Assembly (NCBI GenBank): GCA_963842955.1
Contig: CAWJIJ010000003.1
Span: 6,445-70,444, forward strand
Length of the DNA stretch: 64,000 nt
Source: JARFQW01 sp963842955
GTDB lineage: Bacteria; Pseudomonadota; Gammaproteobacteria; Steroidobacterales; XN24
Direction of reading: 5' to 3'
This document shows, piece after piece, positions 9,711 to 18,551 of the stretch (positions are counted from its first letter, which is position 1; the number at the start of each line of letters is the position of its first letter). Position numbers and translations under genes: made by a program. Under the pieces are notes generated by a model that had not been told where the DNA came from, made no database searches, and saw only the letters and a program-made list of their open reading frames with translations.

Positions 9711-9764
9711 ACGAGCGAGCCCGGCCGACTGAACAGACGCCGGGGTTGCCAGCACCTGCGGCGG

Positions 9765-10391
9765 TCAGTTGCTTTCCGAGATACGGGCGCCACCTCGAAC
9801 CCAATCGGCGAACCCGGCTGCGCCGTCGCTCTCGCTGCCGCCGGCCTTGTCCTGGACCCACGCCTGCATGGCTATCAGGAGGTTCGAAGCTTCTTCCGGG
9901 TGTTCGCCCGAGAGCAGAACGTAGGACTCCCTCACATCGTCGAAGCGGTTCAGTGCCAGGAAGGTCTCCGCACGGCCCTGGAGACTAACGGCATCGTCAG
10001 GCACCAGTGCCAGGGCCGAGTTGTAGGACTCAAGTGAATCGTCCAGTTCACCCAGCTTGCGTAGCGCGAAGCCCCGGGCCGTGTAGGCTTCGGTCAGGCG
10101 GTTATCGCATTCCAGGGCCCTGTCGAAGTGCCGTTTCGCGTTGTAGTAGGCCCGCTGGATCTTCTTTTCGTTGCGGGCCTTTTCGTCGACATCGATCATG
10201 GACGCCCGTTCAGTCTCGAACCGCCGGGCCCGCTCGAACTGACCGGTACCGCTGGCGTACTCCTGGGCTGCGTATTCGTCGTAAGTCAGGCCCAGCGGAC
10301 CGGCGCCGCAGGGGTAGGTTTCCGCCGCCAGCGGCCCCGCCAGGATGAACGCGATGAAGACCCAAAGCCACCTGTTCATTTCCGTGTCCAT
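9765..10391 (-). CDS. Secreted tetratricopeptide-repeat protein
   Basis: A 208-residue exported TPR protein of unknown role. Seen: a signal peptide ending GPLAAE, a short region with a single cysteine pair partner (YPCGAG), a helical linker, then about three TPR units around residues 75-175 (for example AYTARGFALRKLGELDDSLE and SYNSALALVPDDAVSLQGRA). An in-frame ATG twelve bases in (10379) gives a cleaner signal peptide (MNRWLWVFIAFILAG) and may be the real start. It lies downstream of the sigma/VWA pair on the same strand but is separated from it by 180 bp containing two half palindromes, so co-transcription is uncertain. TPR proteins usually scaffold other periplasmic proteins. Confidence 0.75.
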   Translation of the reverse strand: MDTEMNRWLWVFIAFILAGPLAAETYPCGAGPLGLTYDEYAAQEYASGTGQFERARRFETERASMIDVDEKARNEKKIQRAYYNAKRHFDRALECDNRLTEAYTARGFALRKLGELDDSLESYNSALALVPDDAVSLQGRAETFLALNRFDDVRESYVLLSGEHPEEASNLLIAMQAWVQDKAGGSESDGAAGFADWVRGGARISESN

Positions 10392-10430
10392 TCGGATAGT
10401 TCGAGGGGTAATTCAGCTAACAGCATCATA

Positions 10431-10445
10431 GGGACAGTTCACCTG
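10431..10445. repeat. Dispersed palindrome, left half-site
   Basis: GGGACAGTTCACCTG is the left arm of the TTCACCTG subfamily. Its right partner is found only 106 bp away at 10551, as if the copy had been split by inserted or rearranged sequence. Confidence 0.6.
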
Positions 10446-10550
10446 TTTTCGGCGGGCCCGGCTTGGTCCGCGGTTACACACCGGCCTTGCCATTAGTGGC
10501 TCCCAGGCCCCGGAGACCTTTTTCAGCGCTCTGCGTACCGCCTTGCTCAC

Positions 10551-10563
10551 GTGCACTGTCCCC
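10551..10563. repeat. Dispersed palindrome, right half-site
   Basis: GTGCACTGTCCCC is the right arm of the GTGCAC subfamily, so it does not match the TTCACCTG left half at 10431. It ends 11 bp from the stop codon of the VWA gene. Confidence 0.65.
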
Positions 10564-10573
10564 GTAATCACTG

Positions 10574-12685
10574 TCACGGCGCCCGCATGGCGGCCGCCGT
10601 CTTCGCCATCCGCGCCAGCTGGACAAACTCGGTGCGGTAGCCGTAGGGGTCGTCACCCTTGTTGGCCTGGGCCAGGACGATAACATCGTCGTAGCCGAAA
10701 TCGCCGGTGTACCTGCCGCCCTTGAGCAGCTGGGCGAAGCCGGCAACGGACGTGGCGAAATCCAGCTCCCGCCGCAGCGCTTCCGGCAGGGTCCCCAGCG
10801 CATCGGACCCCTGGCGAATGGGCTGCTCCACGAGCCGCGAGCGGTCCTCCGCGGGGAGCTTGTACCGAATCTTCAGAAACGCGTACTCGCCGTTGGTGGT
10901 GATTCCGCGCCGTCCGAGCGGGCGCTCCGGCTCAGGCGCATACCGGCGTTCCTCCACCTGGCGGGCGGTCGAGCCCACCGGCGTGATCTCGTAGATGGCC
11001 GTTACCGTATGACCGGCGCCGATGTCGCCCGCATCCACGGCATCGTTGTTGAAATCCTCACGGTTCAGGTGCCGGGTTTCGTAGCCGATGAGCCGGTACT
11101 CCGCCACCATGGCCGGGTTGAACTCCACCTGGATCTTCACATCCTTCGCGATGGGAAAGAGGCTGGAGGAGGCCTCCTCGACGAGTACCTTGCGGGCTTC
11201 GCTCAAGGTGTCGATGTACGCCGCCACACCATTGCCGTTCTGCGCCAGTGTCTGCATCAGCTGGTCCTGGTAGTTGCCCTGGCCGAAGCCCAGCACCGAC
11301 AGGAAAATGCCGGCGTCGCGCTTGCGCTCGACAAAGCCCTGCAGCTCCCGGTCGTTCGTCAGGCCCACGTTGAAATCGCCGTCCGTGGCCAGGATCACCC
11401 GGTTCACGGCATCCTCGTCTAAGTTCGCCTCGGCCAGTTCGTAGGCCAGTCTCAGGCCCTGGGCTCCCGCCGTCGAGCCACCGGCATTGAGCTGATTCAG
11501 TGCCGCAACTATCTTCTGCTTCTCGCGAACCGGTGTCGGCTCCAGCACCGTGCCGGCGGCGCCGGCATACACCGCGATCGCCACCGTGTCCTCGGGGCGC
11601 AGTTCGCTGAGCAGCAGCTCCATGGACTGCCTCACCAGCGGCAGCTTGTCCGGGCTGTTCATGGAGCCGGACACATCCAGCAGAAATACGAGGTTACTGC
11701 GGGGCCTGGCCCCCGCTGCCAGGTCATAACCCTTGATGCCGATATGCAGCAGCTTGCGGCCGTCCGCCCAGGGTGAGTCGCTGACCGCCACGGTGGGCCG
11801 AAACGGCACATCGCGGTTCTCCGGCAGCGGATAGGCGTAGTCGAAGTAGTTGACCAGTTCCTCGACGCGCACGGCATCGGGCTGTGGCAATACGCCGCTT
11901 TCCAGCTGGCGGCGGACGAAGCTGTACGAAGCCGTATCCACGTCCACCGAGAACGTGGACACCGGGTCTTCCGCGACCCGCCTGACCCGGTTCTGCTCGA
12001 AGGCCTCGAAGCGGTCGCGGCCTTCGTCGGCAGGGTAGGGCGGGCTGGCCACCGGCTCGTCACTGTAGACCGGCACGGATGCCTTCACATCCCCTCCGTA
12101 GGCGAGGAAGCCGGCTTCGTCGCCCTGGCCCATTTGCGCCGGCGGCGCGGGCATGGCCCCCGGCACGTTTGACGAACTGCCTGCGTTCTCGAGCATCTGT
12201 TCGGCGGAGTGGATGCGACCCACCTCCTTCCTGGCCTCGAGGCGTTCGCTCATCACAACATCAGCATCCTCTGCGCTCGACGGGTCTGATTCCCGTAGAA
12301 CCGGCACCTCGCCAGGATTACCAGAGGAACCCACCGGCCTGACGCCTGTGCCGGAGACAATGCCTCCGGGCTGATATTGCGTCACTACGGCAATCGCGAT
12401 CAGACCGGCGCACGCGGCGCTGAGACCGCCGAACAACACTCTTGGATTTGAAAACACGTTTGCAGCCCTCTTGTCGGTTCGATTTCCGACAATGGGACGC
12501 AGCCAGGCGCGCCATCCTTGGGAGGACGTTCCGGCGCGCTCGGCATCAGTCTCCTGCAGCCCTTCGAATTCCGCGACCGCGCCGGCTATGGCCTGGCGTC
12601 TGGCGGCCGGATTCGGCTCGGGAATGTCCACGGTGTTCATGTGCTCGCGCAGAGCCTTATCGATCTGCTCGTCGTGCTCGTTCAT
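10574..12685 (-). CDS. Membrane-anchored von Willebrand factor A protein (YfbK/DUF3520 type), probable anti-sigma/sensor
   Basis: A 703-residue inner-membrane protein. Order seen: about 80 cytoplasmic residues; one TM helix at about 83-102 (VLFGGLSAACAGLIAIAVVT); a low-complexity linker; the YfbK-type N-terminal block (FSVDVDTASYSFVRRQLESG); a VWA domain with a full MIDAS site (FLLDVSGSMNS, Asp337; GGSTAGAQG; ATDGDFN); and a C-terminal DUF3520 block (FLKIRYKLP). ATG 12685 overlaps the ECF sigma stop by 4 bp and has AGGAGGAA upstream. A cytoplasmic N-terminus, single TM and periplasmic sensor coupled to a sigma gene is the usual anti-sigma arrangement. I therefore infer that the N-terminus binds the sigma factor, but no classic zinc anti-sigma motif (HxxxCxxC) is present. 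Confidence 0.9.
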   Translation of the reverse strand: MNEHDEQIDKALREHMNTVDIPEPNPAARRQAIAGAVAEFEGLQETDAERAGTSSQGWRAWLRPIVGNRTDKRAANVFSNPRVLFGGLSAACAGLIAIAVVTQYQPGGIVSGTGVRPVGSSGNPGEVPVLRESDPSSAEDADVVMSERLEARKEVGRIHSAEQMLENAGSSSNVPGAMPAPPAQMGQGDEAGFLAYGGDVKASVPVYSDEPVASPPYPADEGRDRFEAFEQNRVRRVAEDPVSTFSVDVDTASYSFVRRQLESGVLPQPDAVRVEELVNYFDYAYPLPENRDVPFRPTVAVSDSPWADGRKLLHIGIKGYDLAAGARPRSNLVFLLDVSGSMNSPDKLPLVRQSMELLLSELRPEDTVAIAVYAGAAGTVLEPTPVREKQKIVAALNQLNAGGSTAGAQGLRLAYELAEANLDEDAVNRVILATDGDFNVGLTNDRELQGFVERKRDAGIFLSVLGFGQGNYQDQLMQTLAQNGNGVAAYIDTLSEARKVLVEEASSSLFPIAKDVKIQVEFNPAMVAEYRLIGYETRHLNREDFNNDAVDAGDIGAGHTVTAIYEITPVGSTARQVEERRYAPEPERPLGRRGITTNGEYAFLKIRYKLPAEDRSRLVEQPIRQGSDALGTLPEALRRELDFATSVAGFAQLLKGGRYTGDFGYDDVIVLAQANKGDDPYGYRTEFVQLARMAKTAAAMRAP

Positions 12686-13218
12686 GTCCGTTCCTCCTGC
12701 CCGACGAGGCGCGGGAAGTTCTTTCTGAATTCATGGAGACGCCAGGACACCGTACTTTCCCTGACCGCCAGCACTTCGGCCGCCTCCCGGTGGGTCAGGC
12801 CCTCGGCATGGACCAGCAGCAGGGTTTCCTTGATGCCGTCGGGCAGGGCGTTCAGGGCACTCAGCACCTGCCAGTGATGCACCTGGTTCTCCACCCCGTC
12901 CCTGTCCGTGGCAGGTTCCGGGGCGCCGTCGCTGGCTGTCGAGACCGTTTCGTGGCGCCGGTTGGCGCGGCTCCAGTCCCGGGCGCAGTTGATGACCAGC
13001 CGGTACAGCCAGCTGGTAAAGGCCGACTCGAAGCGAAACTGACCGATGGACCGCGCCAGCTTCATGCAGGCCTGCTGGGTAATGTCCTCGGCATCCTCGC
13101 GGTTGCCGCACCATTTCCAGGCAAAGCGGTAAAGCGTGTCGTACCGGGCCTCCAGCAGCGCCTCGAAGGCCTTCGCGTCACCCTTTTGCGCCCGTCGGAT
13201 CAGCGCCTCGTCATCCAT
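12682..13218 (-). CDS. ECF-type RNA polymerase sigma factor
   Basis: A 178-residue extracytoplasmic-function sigma factor. Seen: sigma region 2 at about 5-80 (YDTLYRFAWKWCGNREDAED, then ITQQACMKLARS, the usual region 2 helix), a basic linker, and region 4 at about 115-170 with the helix-turn-helix LTHREAAEVLAVRESTVSWR. It directs RNA polymerase to a small regulon, typically including its own operon. Its stop overlaps the start of the VWA gene, which suggests that protein controls it. It lies 170 bp from the WD40-like gene upstream, so the operon promoter should be within 13219-13391. Region 4 is well conserved; region 3 is absent as expected. Confidence 0.93.
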   Translation of the reverse strand: MDDEALIRRAQKGDAKAFEALLEARYDTLYRFAWKWCGNREDAEDITQQACMKLARSIGQFRFESAFTSWLYRLVINCARDWSRANRRHETVSTASDGAPEPATDRDGVENQVHHWQVLSALNALPDGIKETLLLVHAEGLTHREAAEVLAVRESTVSWRLHEFRKNFPRLVGQEERT

Positions 13219-13391
13219 GCGTCGGGGTCCTCTTTACCCGTGAGACGGCGTGTCGCGGAGAATCCTTGGGGACCGGAGCAATTTTTCTGTCACCGGGCAG
13301 GGCTTCGTTCGGGCGCGCTCTCCGCCGGTCAGGTGCACGCCGGTCGACAATGCCCCGTCCGGGTGAGGGGTGACGGCGTCCGGGAGCCGGA

Positions 13392-15431
13392 CTACTCCGG
13401 GCCGCCCCGGCCCACATTCCGCCAGCCCTCGACGACCCGCAGCGACCTCAAGGATGGCGGCTGGCTGTCGAGCAGGATGAGGAAGCGCCCGTCTCGGGGG
13501 CTCTGCCAATAGGAGTAGCCCAGGATGTTCTGCCACAGCGGCTCGGTGAACACCGCGGACGGCGTTCCGGCAACCGGCCGTCCGTCGTCGAAGCTAATTG
13601 GCATGACGTAAAGCGTGCGGCCGTAGCGATACCAGATCCTGCTCATGTCGTCCGACCAGCGGGGCTCTTCCCCGCCCGTGGTCGTGATCTGAAACCGCGG
13701 CTCCGAGTCGCCCGCAAGAGACTGCAGAAAGACCTCGTAGCGGCCGGATGCGTCGGCGGTGAACGCCAGCCAGCGGCCGTCGGGAGAAACCTCCGCCAGC
13801 ACCTCGGAAACGTCGGGCCGGTCCGCGACAGGCTGTATTTCGCCGGTCAGAAGGTCGACCATGTGGATGTCCATGACGTTTTCGTTCTGCTGGACCACGG
13901 GCGCCAGCCTGTCATCGTGCATATTCATAATGAGGACGTCCTGCGGGGCCTCGACGATCAGCTCCGCCTCGCCCGGCGGGTAGTCCAGGCTCTTGCGATA
14001 GATGCCCATGGTCGATTGGTCGCTGTGGCGGTTGGAACTGAAGAAGATGGTCTCGCCGTCGGCTGACCAGTGGGGCATGAGGTTGGCACCGCCGCGGGTC
14101 AGGCGCCGTCGTTTATCCGTGTCCAGGTCCAGAATCCAGATGTCCGGCAGGGTGTCGGTGATCGTCACCGCGATCTTCCGTCCGTCGGGAGAAAAGGTGG
14201 CGGCGCCATACGTTCCGGGCGGCAGATCCAGGCGCTCCACGCCGTCGTTTCCGGCCACTGCGAGGCGGCGCTGGCGGAATGGCGCGCCCCGCGCATAGAT
14301 CAGTGTCCGCTCGGAGACCACGAACTGCGCGAGTCCCGCATCCCGACGCAGCTCCGAGCCAATCCGCCGCTCCTTCCCGGACACCGTTGCCGCTTGCGTA
14401 TCGAAATCCAGCGCAAGGAGCTCGTTACCCAGCGAGTAGACGAGGGTGTCGGACGCGATGCGCACGTTGACCGGCAATTCGAGGACCGTGTTAACCGCCC
14501 CCGTCGCCGGAGCATAGACGGCCACCCGGCCGGACCTGTCGTACACGAGGAACCGCTCGCCGTCGGGCAGCGGCTGGTACTCGGCCCCGGTGAGCACCGG
14601 CGCCCCCGTGCCATCGGCCGTTTGCCCCGGATAAAGGCGGGTGGGCTGACCGCCGGTGACCGCCACCCACCAGTGAGCGGTCGATTCCCGGTCGTTATAG
14701 ATAATCCGGTCCCGGCCCCACCAGGCACCGCCCTGGGGATTCGGCGTTCGCACCAGCACCCGCGCCTCGCCGCCGTCGATCGGGACGATCCGCAGCTGGT
14801 CGTGCGCAAAGAAACCCACCCACTGGCCATCCGGCGAGATGAACGGGGCATAGGCCCCCTCCGAGCCGGGGAGGGGCCGTACGCCGAACTCGCCGAGATC
14901 ACGAACATACAGCCGCGTGTCCTTTTCCTCCGCGCTGCCCACATAGACGAGCCGGTTGCCGTCGGGCGTGATGGCCATCGGAACGGTCGGGGTCGCCAGG
15001 GGAGAAGACCCGAGGAACTCCACGGGCGCATCCTCAGGCAGGGCGATTTCGTAGCGGCGGACCGGTGTGTCCGTTGCTGGCTCGGCGGCCGGATCCAGGA
15101 ATCCCGGTGCCTGGCCAAGGAGCACGCCGGCGGCGATCAGGACAACGATGGCAATGGCGGACTTCAGGCTGATCCACGCCGTATCCGGCGAAGAAGCGGT
15201 AGGCGCGTTGTCTTCATCAGCGGGTGCGATATCGAAGGCCCACGCGAGAACCAGCGCCACCGGCAGCCCGACCATCACGGCAATGCCGATGGTGGAGAAG
15301 ACCACCGGCGGCAACTGCAGCGCCTCGACGAGAAGCTCCGCCGCCTGCAGCACGACAAAGGCCGCGCCCAGGTAGACGAGGGCGGCGCGAACCACGCGCC
15401 GGCGCTTGAGTTCGGCAAGAAATCGGTGCAT
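13392..15431 (-). CDS. Membrane-anchored WD40-like (PD40/TolB-type) beta-propeller protein
   Basis: A 679-residue inner-membrane protein with a large periplasmic propeller. Seen: an N-terminal module (FLAELKRRRVVRAALVYLGA) with two TM helices at about 15-75, also found in front of many cyclase, kinase and TPR proteins of marine Gammaproteobacteria; a third TM near 95-112; then repeated PD40 blades with S-PDG-R motifs (TFSPDGRKIAVTI, SADGETIFFSSN, SPDGRWLAFTADASGRYEVF). In related proteins the same blades follow a Ser/Thr kinase or CadC domain; here neither is present, so this looks like a sensor or scaffold without an effector. No binding partner is evident. The C-terminus (QSPRDGRFLILLD) is complete. 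Confidence 0.85.
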   Translation of the reverse strand: MHRFLAELKRRRVVRAALVYLGAAFVVLQAAELLVEALQLPPVVFSTIGIAVMVGLPVALVLAWAFDIAPADEDNAPTASSPDTAWISLKSAIAIVVLIAAGVLLGQAPGFLDPAAEPATDTPVRRYEIALPEDAPVEFLGSSPLATPTVPMAITPDGNRLVYVGSAEEKDTRLYVRDLGEFGVRPLPGSEGAYAPFISPDGQWVGFFAHDQLRIVPIDGGEARVLVRTPNPQGGAWWGRDRIIYNDRESTAHWWVAVTGGQPTRLYPGQTADGTGAPVLTGAEYQPLPDGERFLVYDRSGRVAVYAPATGAVNTVLELPVNVRIASDTLVYSLGNELLALDFDTQAATVSGKERRIGSELRRDAGLAQFVVSERTLIYARGAPFRQRRLAVAGNDGVERLDLPPGTYGAATFSPDGRKIAVTITDTLPDIWILDLDTDKRRRLTRGGANLMPHWSADGETIFFSSNRHSDQSTMGIYRKSLDYPPGEAELIVEAPQDVLIMNMHDDRLAPVVQQNENVMDIHMVDLLTGEIQPVADRPDVSEVLAEVSPDGRWLAFTADASGRYEVFLQSLAGDSEPRFQITTTGGEEPRWSDDMSRIWYRYGRTLYVMPISFDDGRPVAGTPSAVFTEPLWQNILGYSYWQSPRDGRFLILLDSQPPSLRSLRVVEGWRNVGRGGPE

Positions 15432-15456
15432 CGACGCCAGCTGGCTCCGGAATTAC

Positions 15457-15498
15457 GGGGACAGTTTACTTAACTGGCACAAGGGGACAGTGGACTTT
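15457..15498. repeat. Dispersed palindrome, two left arms in direct orientation
   Basis: GGGGACAGTTTACTTAAC (15457-15474) and GGGGACAGTGGACTTT (15483-15498) are two left arms in tandem, 26 bp apart, with no right arm. The pair lies in the divergent gap between the WD40-like gene and the MscS gene. Confidence 0.6.
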
Positions 15499-15623
15499 AC
15501 AAAAACAGGGTGGCCGTGCGGCTGACTCTCGGGACGCGCCGCACCCGCCGGCGAACCCGATTTGATCGGGTCCCGCGCCATCTCAACACGCCTTCCTGGC
15601 GAGAACGGTGATAGCCTTCGTGC

Positions 15624-17771
15624 ATGACCCTCGCTCGACTGACACGAGGCTTGCTGATCGCTCTGGGCGCATGCGTCGCCCTGGGCGCGCACGCTCAGGA
15701 ACCCGAGGAGCCTCCGGCGCCCGAGACTCCGGACCTGGCGTCACTGGGGGCGGCGTGGTGGTCCTACTTCGAGGGCCCGCGAGCCGAGGCGGAACCCCGA
15801 ATCGCCAGGTTCCTGGAGAAAATCGGCCCGCAAATTGCCGATCTCGACCCGTCCAGCCAGGTCATCGCCGAATCCGATCTCAAGTCCCTTAGGGACAACT
15901 TCAAGGTGTACCTGGAGCTCCTGGATACCAAGGCCCCTGAGCCGCGCGAGCCACCAGAGGCGAAGGAACGTTATACCGTCGACCAACTGCTGGAACTCGG
16001 CGCGCTGGCCCGGGAGGCGCAGACCGCGGCCGCGGAGGCCCGGGTGGTAGCCGATCGGGCCGAGCGGATTCTTACCGAGGTCAGCCGGCGCCGCGATGCC
16101 GCGTTTGATGCCTACGTGTCCGCCCCGGCCGGTGACGCCCGGTGGCTTGCGGCAGTGACGCTCGTCAAGGCGAGGATCTCCCAGGCTATATCCAGTCGCC
16201 GGCTGGAGCTGCTGACGCTCCGACTCGATAGCGCCGTTGTCTATGCCGACAAGATTGCGGCGCAGCTGCAGATAGCCCTGGAGCGCCTGGAGCCGACGGA
16301 AGATGCGGCCAACACGGGCAAGCTGATGGAGCGTATCGCCACCAGCAAGGAGACCGTGGAAAAGGCGCGCGATGAACTGCGGGCCGCCGAACTCGCCGCC
16401 AGCAGTCTCGAGCTGGACACGCCCCAGGGCCGTTCCCAGCGGCGCCTTCAGCAGCAAACACTGATCAAGGCGCGGGTCGACCTGGCGCTGGCAGAGCTCG
16501 GCCTGGCACAGTCCCAGGCCTTCCGCTGGTGGAATCAGCTGGAACTTCAGACGGTCGATGACCTGTCCGACATGGAAGAGCAGGAACTCGCCTGGTCGGA
16601 GGTGGTTCGCGACATCCAGGCCCAGAAGCCCGACTGGCAGCGTGAGACCGAAGACGAGGTCCTGGCGGTGCAGAGCACCGATCGCAAGGGGCGGGACAAG
16701 GAGGCACTGAAGCTGCTGGATCAGCGGCTGGAGACCGCCAGAGACACCCTGTCCCGGATCGTGGATCTCGATGAGAGTGTCGCCGACCTGGATCTGCTCG
16801 GCACAGCCCTGGATCGGGCCATGGCGAGGAACTCGGGGCAGATCGGATCCTGGTTCTCCTCGTTGAGTTTGCAGACCAAGGCACTGTTCCGTCGCGTGTC
16901 CGACGTGATCGACTACCCGCTGTTCTCCGTTGGCGAAGCGCCGGTGACCGGCGGCGACATTCTCCGGGTCCTGATTATTTTGGGCCTCGCGGTGCTCTTG
17001 TCCCGAGGCATTCGCCATGCCATCAGCCGGGTGGCCGAGCGGGGCCACCACGGATCCCAGGCCTCGTTCTATACGGTAGGGCGGCTGACCCACTACACGA
17101 TCATTATCGTGGCGATTTTTATCGCCCTGTCGTCCATCGGCCTGGACTTCAGCAACCTCGCCCTCGTCGCCGGTGCGCTCAGCGTCGGCATCGGCTTCGG
17201 CCTGCAGTCCATCGTCAGCAACTTTGTGTCCGGCCTGATCATCCTGTTCGAGCATACGTTGCGGGTTGGCGACTACATCGAACTGGACACCGGGATCACC
17301 GGCACCGTGAAGGCCATCAACGTCCGCAGCACGCTGATCAACACCAACGACAATATCGATATCGTGGTGCCGAATTCCGAGTTCGTCACCAGCCGGCTCA
17401 CCAACTGGACCCTCGGGGAACGAACGCTGCGCATGCGCATCCCCTTCGGCGTGGCCTACGGTACGGACAAGGAGCTGCTGAAGAAGGCGGCGCTCGAGGC
17501 GGCGGCCGAAGTCCCCTACACCCTCACCCACATGAAGGACCGGGAGCCGGACCTTTGGCTGGTGGAATACGGAGACAACAGCCTTAACTTTCTCTTGCTC
17601 GTGTGGGTAAATCGCCAGGGCGCGAGGCGTCCGACGCGCACCCGTGCGGCCTACCTCTGGGCCCTGGAAACCAAGCTCGGGGAATACGGCATCGAGATTC
17701 CGTTCCCGCAACGGGATCTGCACCTTCGGTCCGGATTTCCCACCGGTGCGGACCTGCCGCAGAAAGTGTAA
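15624..17771 (+). CDS. MscS-family mechanosensitive channel with long periplasmic coiled-coil N-terminus
   Basis: A 715-residue inner-membrane channel that would open under membrane tension to release solutes. Seen: signal peptide (to about residue 24, GAHAQ), a roughly 400-residue helical periplasmic domain rich in Ala, Glu and Arg with coiled-coil character, then TM helices at about 443-462, 480-500 and 505-540. The last is the pore helix with the MscS pattern LVAGALSVGIGFGLQSIVSN, followed by the beta domain (RVGDYIELD) and alpha/beta C-terminus to about 700. It belongs to the large MscK/YbdG-like group rather than small MscS. An OMP gene follows 70 bp downstream on the same strand. No clear ribosome-binding site precedes ATG 15624. 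Confidence 0.92.
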   Translation: MTLARLTRGLLIALGACVALGAHAQEPEEPPAPETPDLASLGAAWWSYFEGPRAEAEPRIARFLEKIGPQIADLDPSSQVIAESDLKSLRDNFKVYLELLDTKAPEPREPPEAKERYTVDQLLELGALAREAQTAAAEARVVADRAERILTEVSRRRDAAFDAYVSAPAGDARWLAAVTLVKARISQAISSRRLELLTLRLDSAVVYADKIAAQLQIALERLEPTEDAANTGKLMERIATSKETVEKARDELRAAELAASSLELDTPQGRSQRRLQQQTLIKARVDLALAELGLAQSQAFRWWNQLELQTVDDLSDMEEQELAWSEVVRDIQAQKPDWQRETEDEVLAVQSTDRKGRDKEALKLLDQRLETARDTLSRIVDLDESVADLDLLGTALDRAMARNSGQIGSWFSSLSLQTKALFRRVSDVIDYPLFSVGEAPVTGGDILRVLIILGLAVLLSRGIRHAISRVAERGHHGSQASFYTVGRLTHYTIIIVAIFIALSSIGLDFSNLALVAGALSVGIGFGLQSIVSNFVSGLIILFEHTLRVGDYIELDTGITGTVKAINVRSTLINTNDNIDIVVPNSEFVTSRLTNWTLGERTLRMRIPFGVAYGTDKELLKKAALEAAAEVPYTLTHMKDREPDLWLVEYGDNSLNFLLLVWVNRQGARRPTRTRAAYLWALETKLGEYGIEIPFPQRDLHLRSGFPTGADLPQKV

Positions 17772-17841
17772 AGGCGCGGGCTTCGCGCAGCACGCCAAGG
17801 CGCTCCAAGGACATCGACAGCGAAGAAAGGACACTCGGGTA

Positions 17842-18489
17842 TTGAAGACAACAACGCGATGGGCCTGGATCCTGATCGGCCTGCTGGCAGGCCAGGCAGC
17901 GCTTGCCCAGCGGCCCGAGTACCGGCCGCCGAGATTCGAGATCGCGCCGATGGGCGGCTACCGGATCGGGGGCGAGTTCGATGTGGAGGATAACGACGGC
18001 GGCAACGCCCGCAGCGTGGATTTCGAGGAAGCCGGCAGCTGGGGACTCGGCCTGGGGATCTACCGCGATCCGAACGGGTTCTACGAGTTTCTCTACTCCC
18101 GTCAGACCACCGAGCTCGATGACCCGGATCCGGCGCTCGGGAGCGTGGATATCACCACCGAGTATTACCAGCTTGGGGGCACACTGCTATTTGATCCCGA
18201 GCCGTGGCTCAGACCTTACCTGTCACTGACCATTGGCATCACCCGCTTCGACGCGGACGGCTTCGGCTCGGAGATCAAGCCGTCCGGCAGCCTGGGTGTC
18301 GGCCTGCGTTTTCCGGTGGGCGAGCGGCTGTCGTTCCTGACGGGGCTGCGCGGCTACGGGACGCTGGTGGACTCCAACACGGACCTGTTCTGTTCGTCGG
18401 TCAACGGCGAGGCCGTGTGCCTGGTGCAGGGCTCCGGCGACGTGGTCTACCAGGGCGAGGTCGTTGCCGGGTTCGTCCTGCGTTTCTGA
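17842..18489 (+). CDS. Outer-membrane beta-barrel protein
   Basis: A 215-residue exported protein. A TTG start at 17842 is chosen because AAGG lies 11 bases upstream and it gives an immediate signal peptide (LKTTTRWAWILIGLLAGQAA, cleavage after ALA); the frame is open further upstream but overlaps the MscS gene. The mature protein alternates short polar and aromatic strands (IAPMGGYRIGGEF, LGLGIYRDPNGFYEFLYS, VGLRFPVGERLSFLTGLRGY) and ends VVAGFVLRF with the C-terminal aromatic residue typical of BAM substrates. About eight strands are expected, as in OmpA/OmpW-like or opacity-type barrels. Two cysteines (CSS, CLV) lie close together in one loop near 180-190. Specific function unknown; its position suggests co-expression with the channel. 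Confidence 0.8.
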   Translation: MKTTTRWAWILIGLLAGQAALAQRPEYRPPRFEIAPMGGYRIGGEFDVEDNDGGNARSVDFEEAGSWGLGLGIYRDPNGFYEFLYSRQTTELDDPDPALGSVDITTEYYQLGGTLLFDPEPWLRPYLSLTIGITRFDADGFGSEIKPSGSLGVGLRFPVGERLSFLTGLRGYGTLVDSNTDLFCSSVNGEAVCLVQGSGDVVYQGEVVAGFVLRF

Positions 18490-18498
18490 TCAAGACAA

Positions 18499-18537
18499 GG
18501 TGACAGCGCACTCAACTTGGTAAAGTGCGCTGTCACC
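18499..18537. repeat. Dispersed palindrome, perfect copy with matched substitutions
   Basis: GGTGACAGCGCACT (18499-18512) and AGTGCGCTGTCACC (18524-18537) are perfect inverted repeats around an 11-nt loop. Compared with the window consensus, both arms carry the same two changes. It begins 10 bp past the OMP stop and ends 15 bp from the convergent hydrolase stop, so it could act as a two-way terminator. Confidence 0.85.
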
Positions 18538-18551
18538 CTGCTTCAGGCCGG

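Noticed and set aside
15741..17834. Very long open frame antisense to the MscS gene (also antisense frames at 6447-7961, 36716-38833 and 40499-42592)
   Set aside because: Long antisense frames are a by-product of high-GC codon bias in the genes opposite; these lack ribosome-binding sites, signal peptides and recognisable motifs, while the sense strand encodes clear families.
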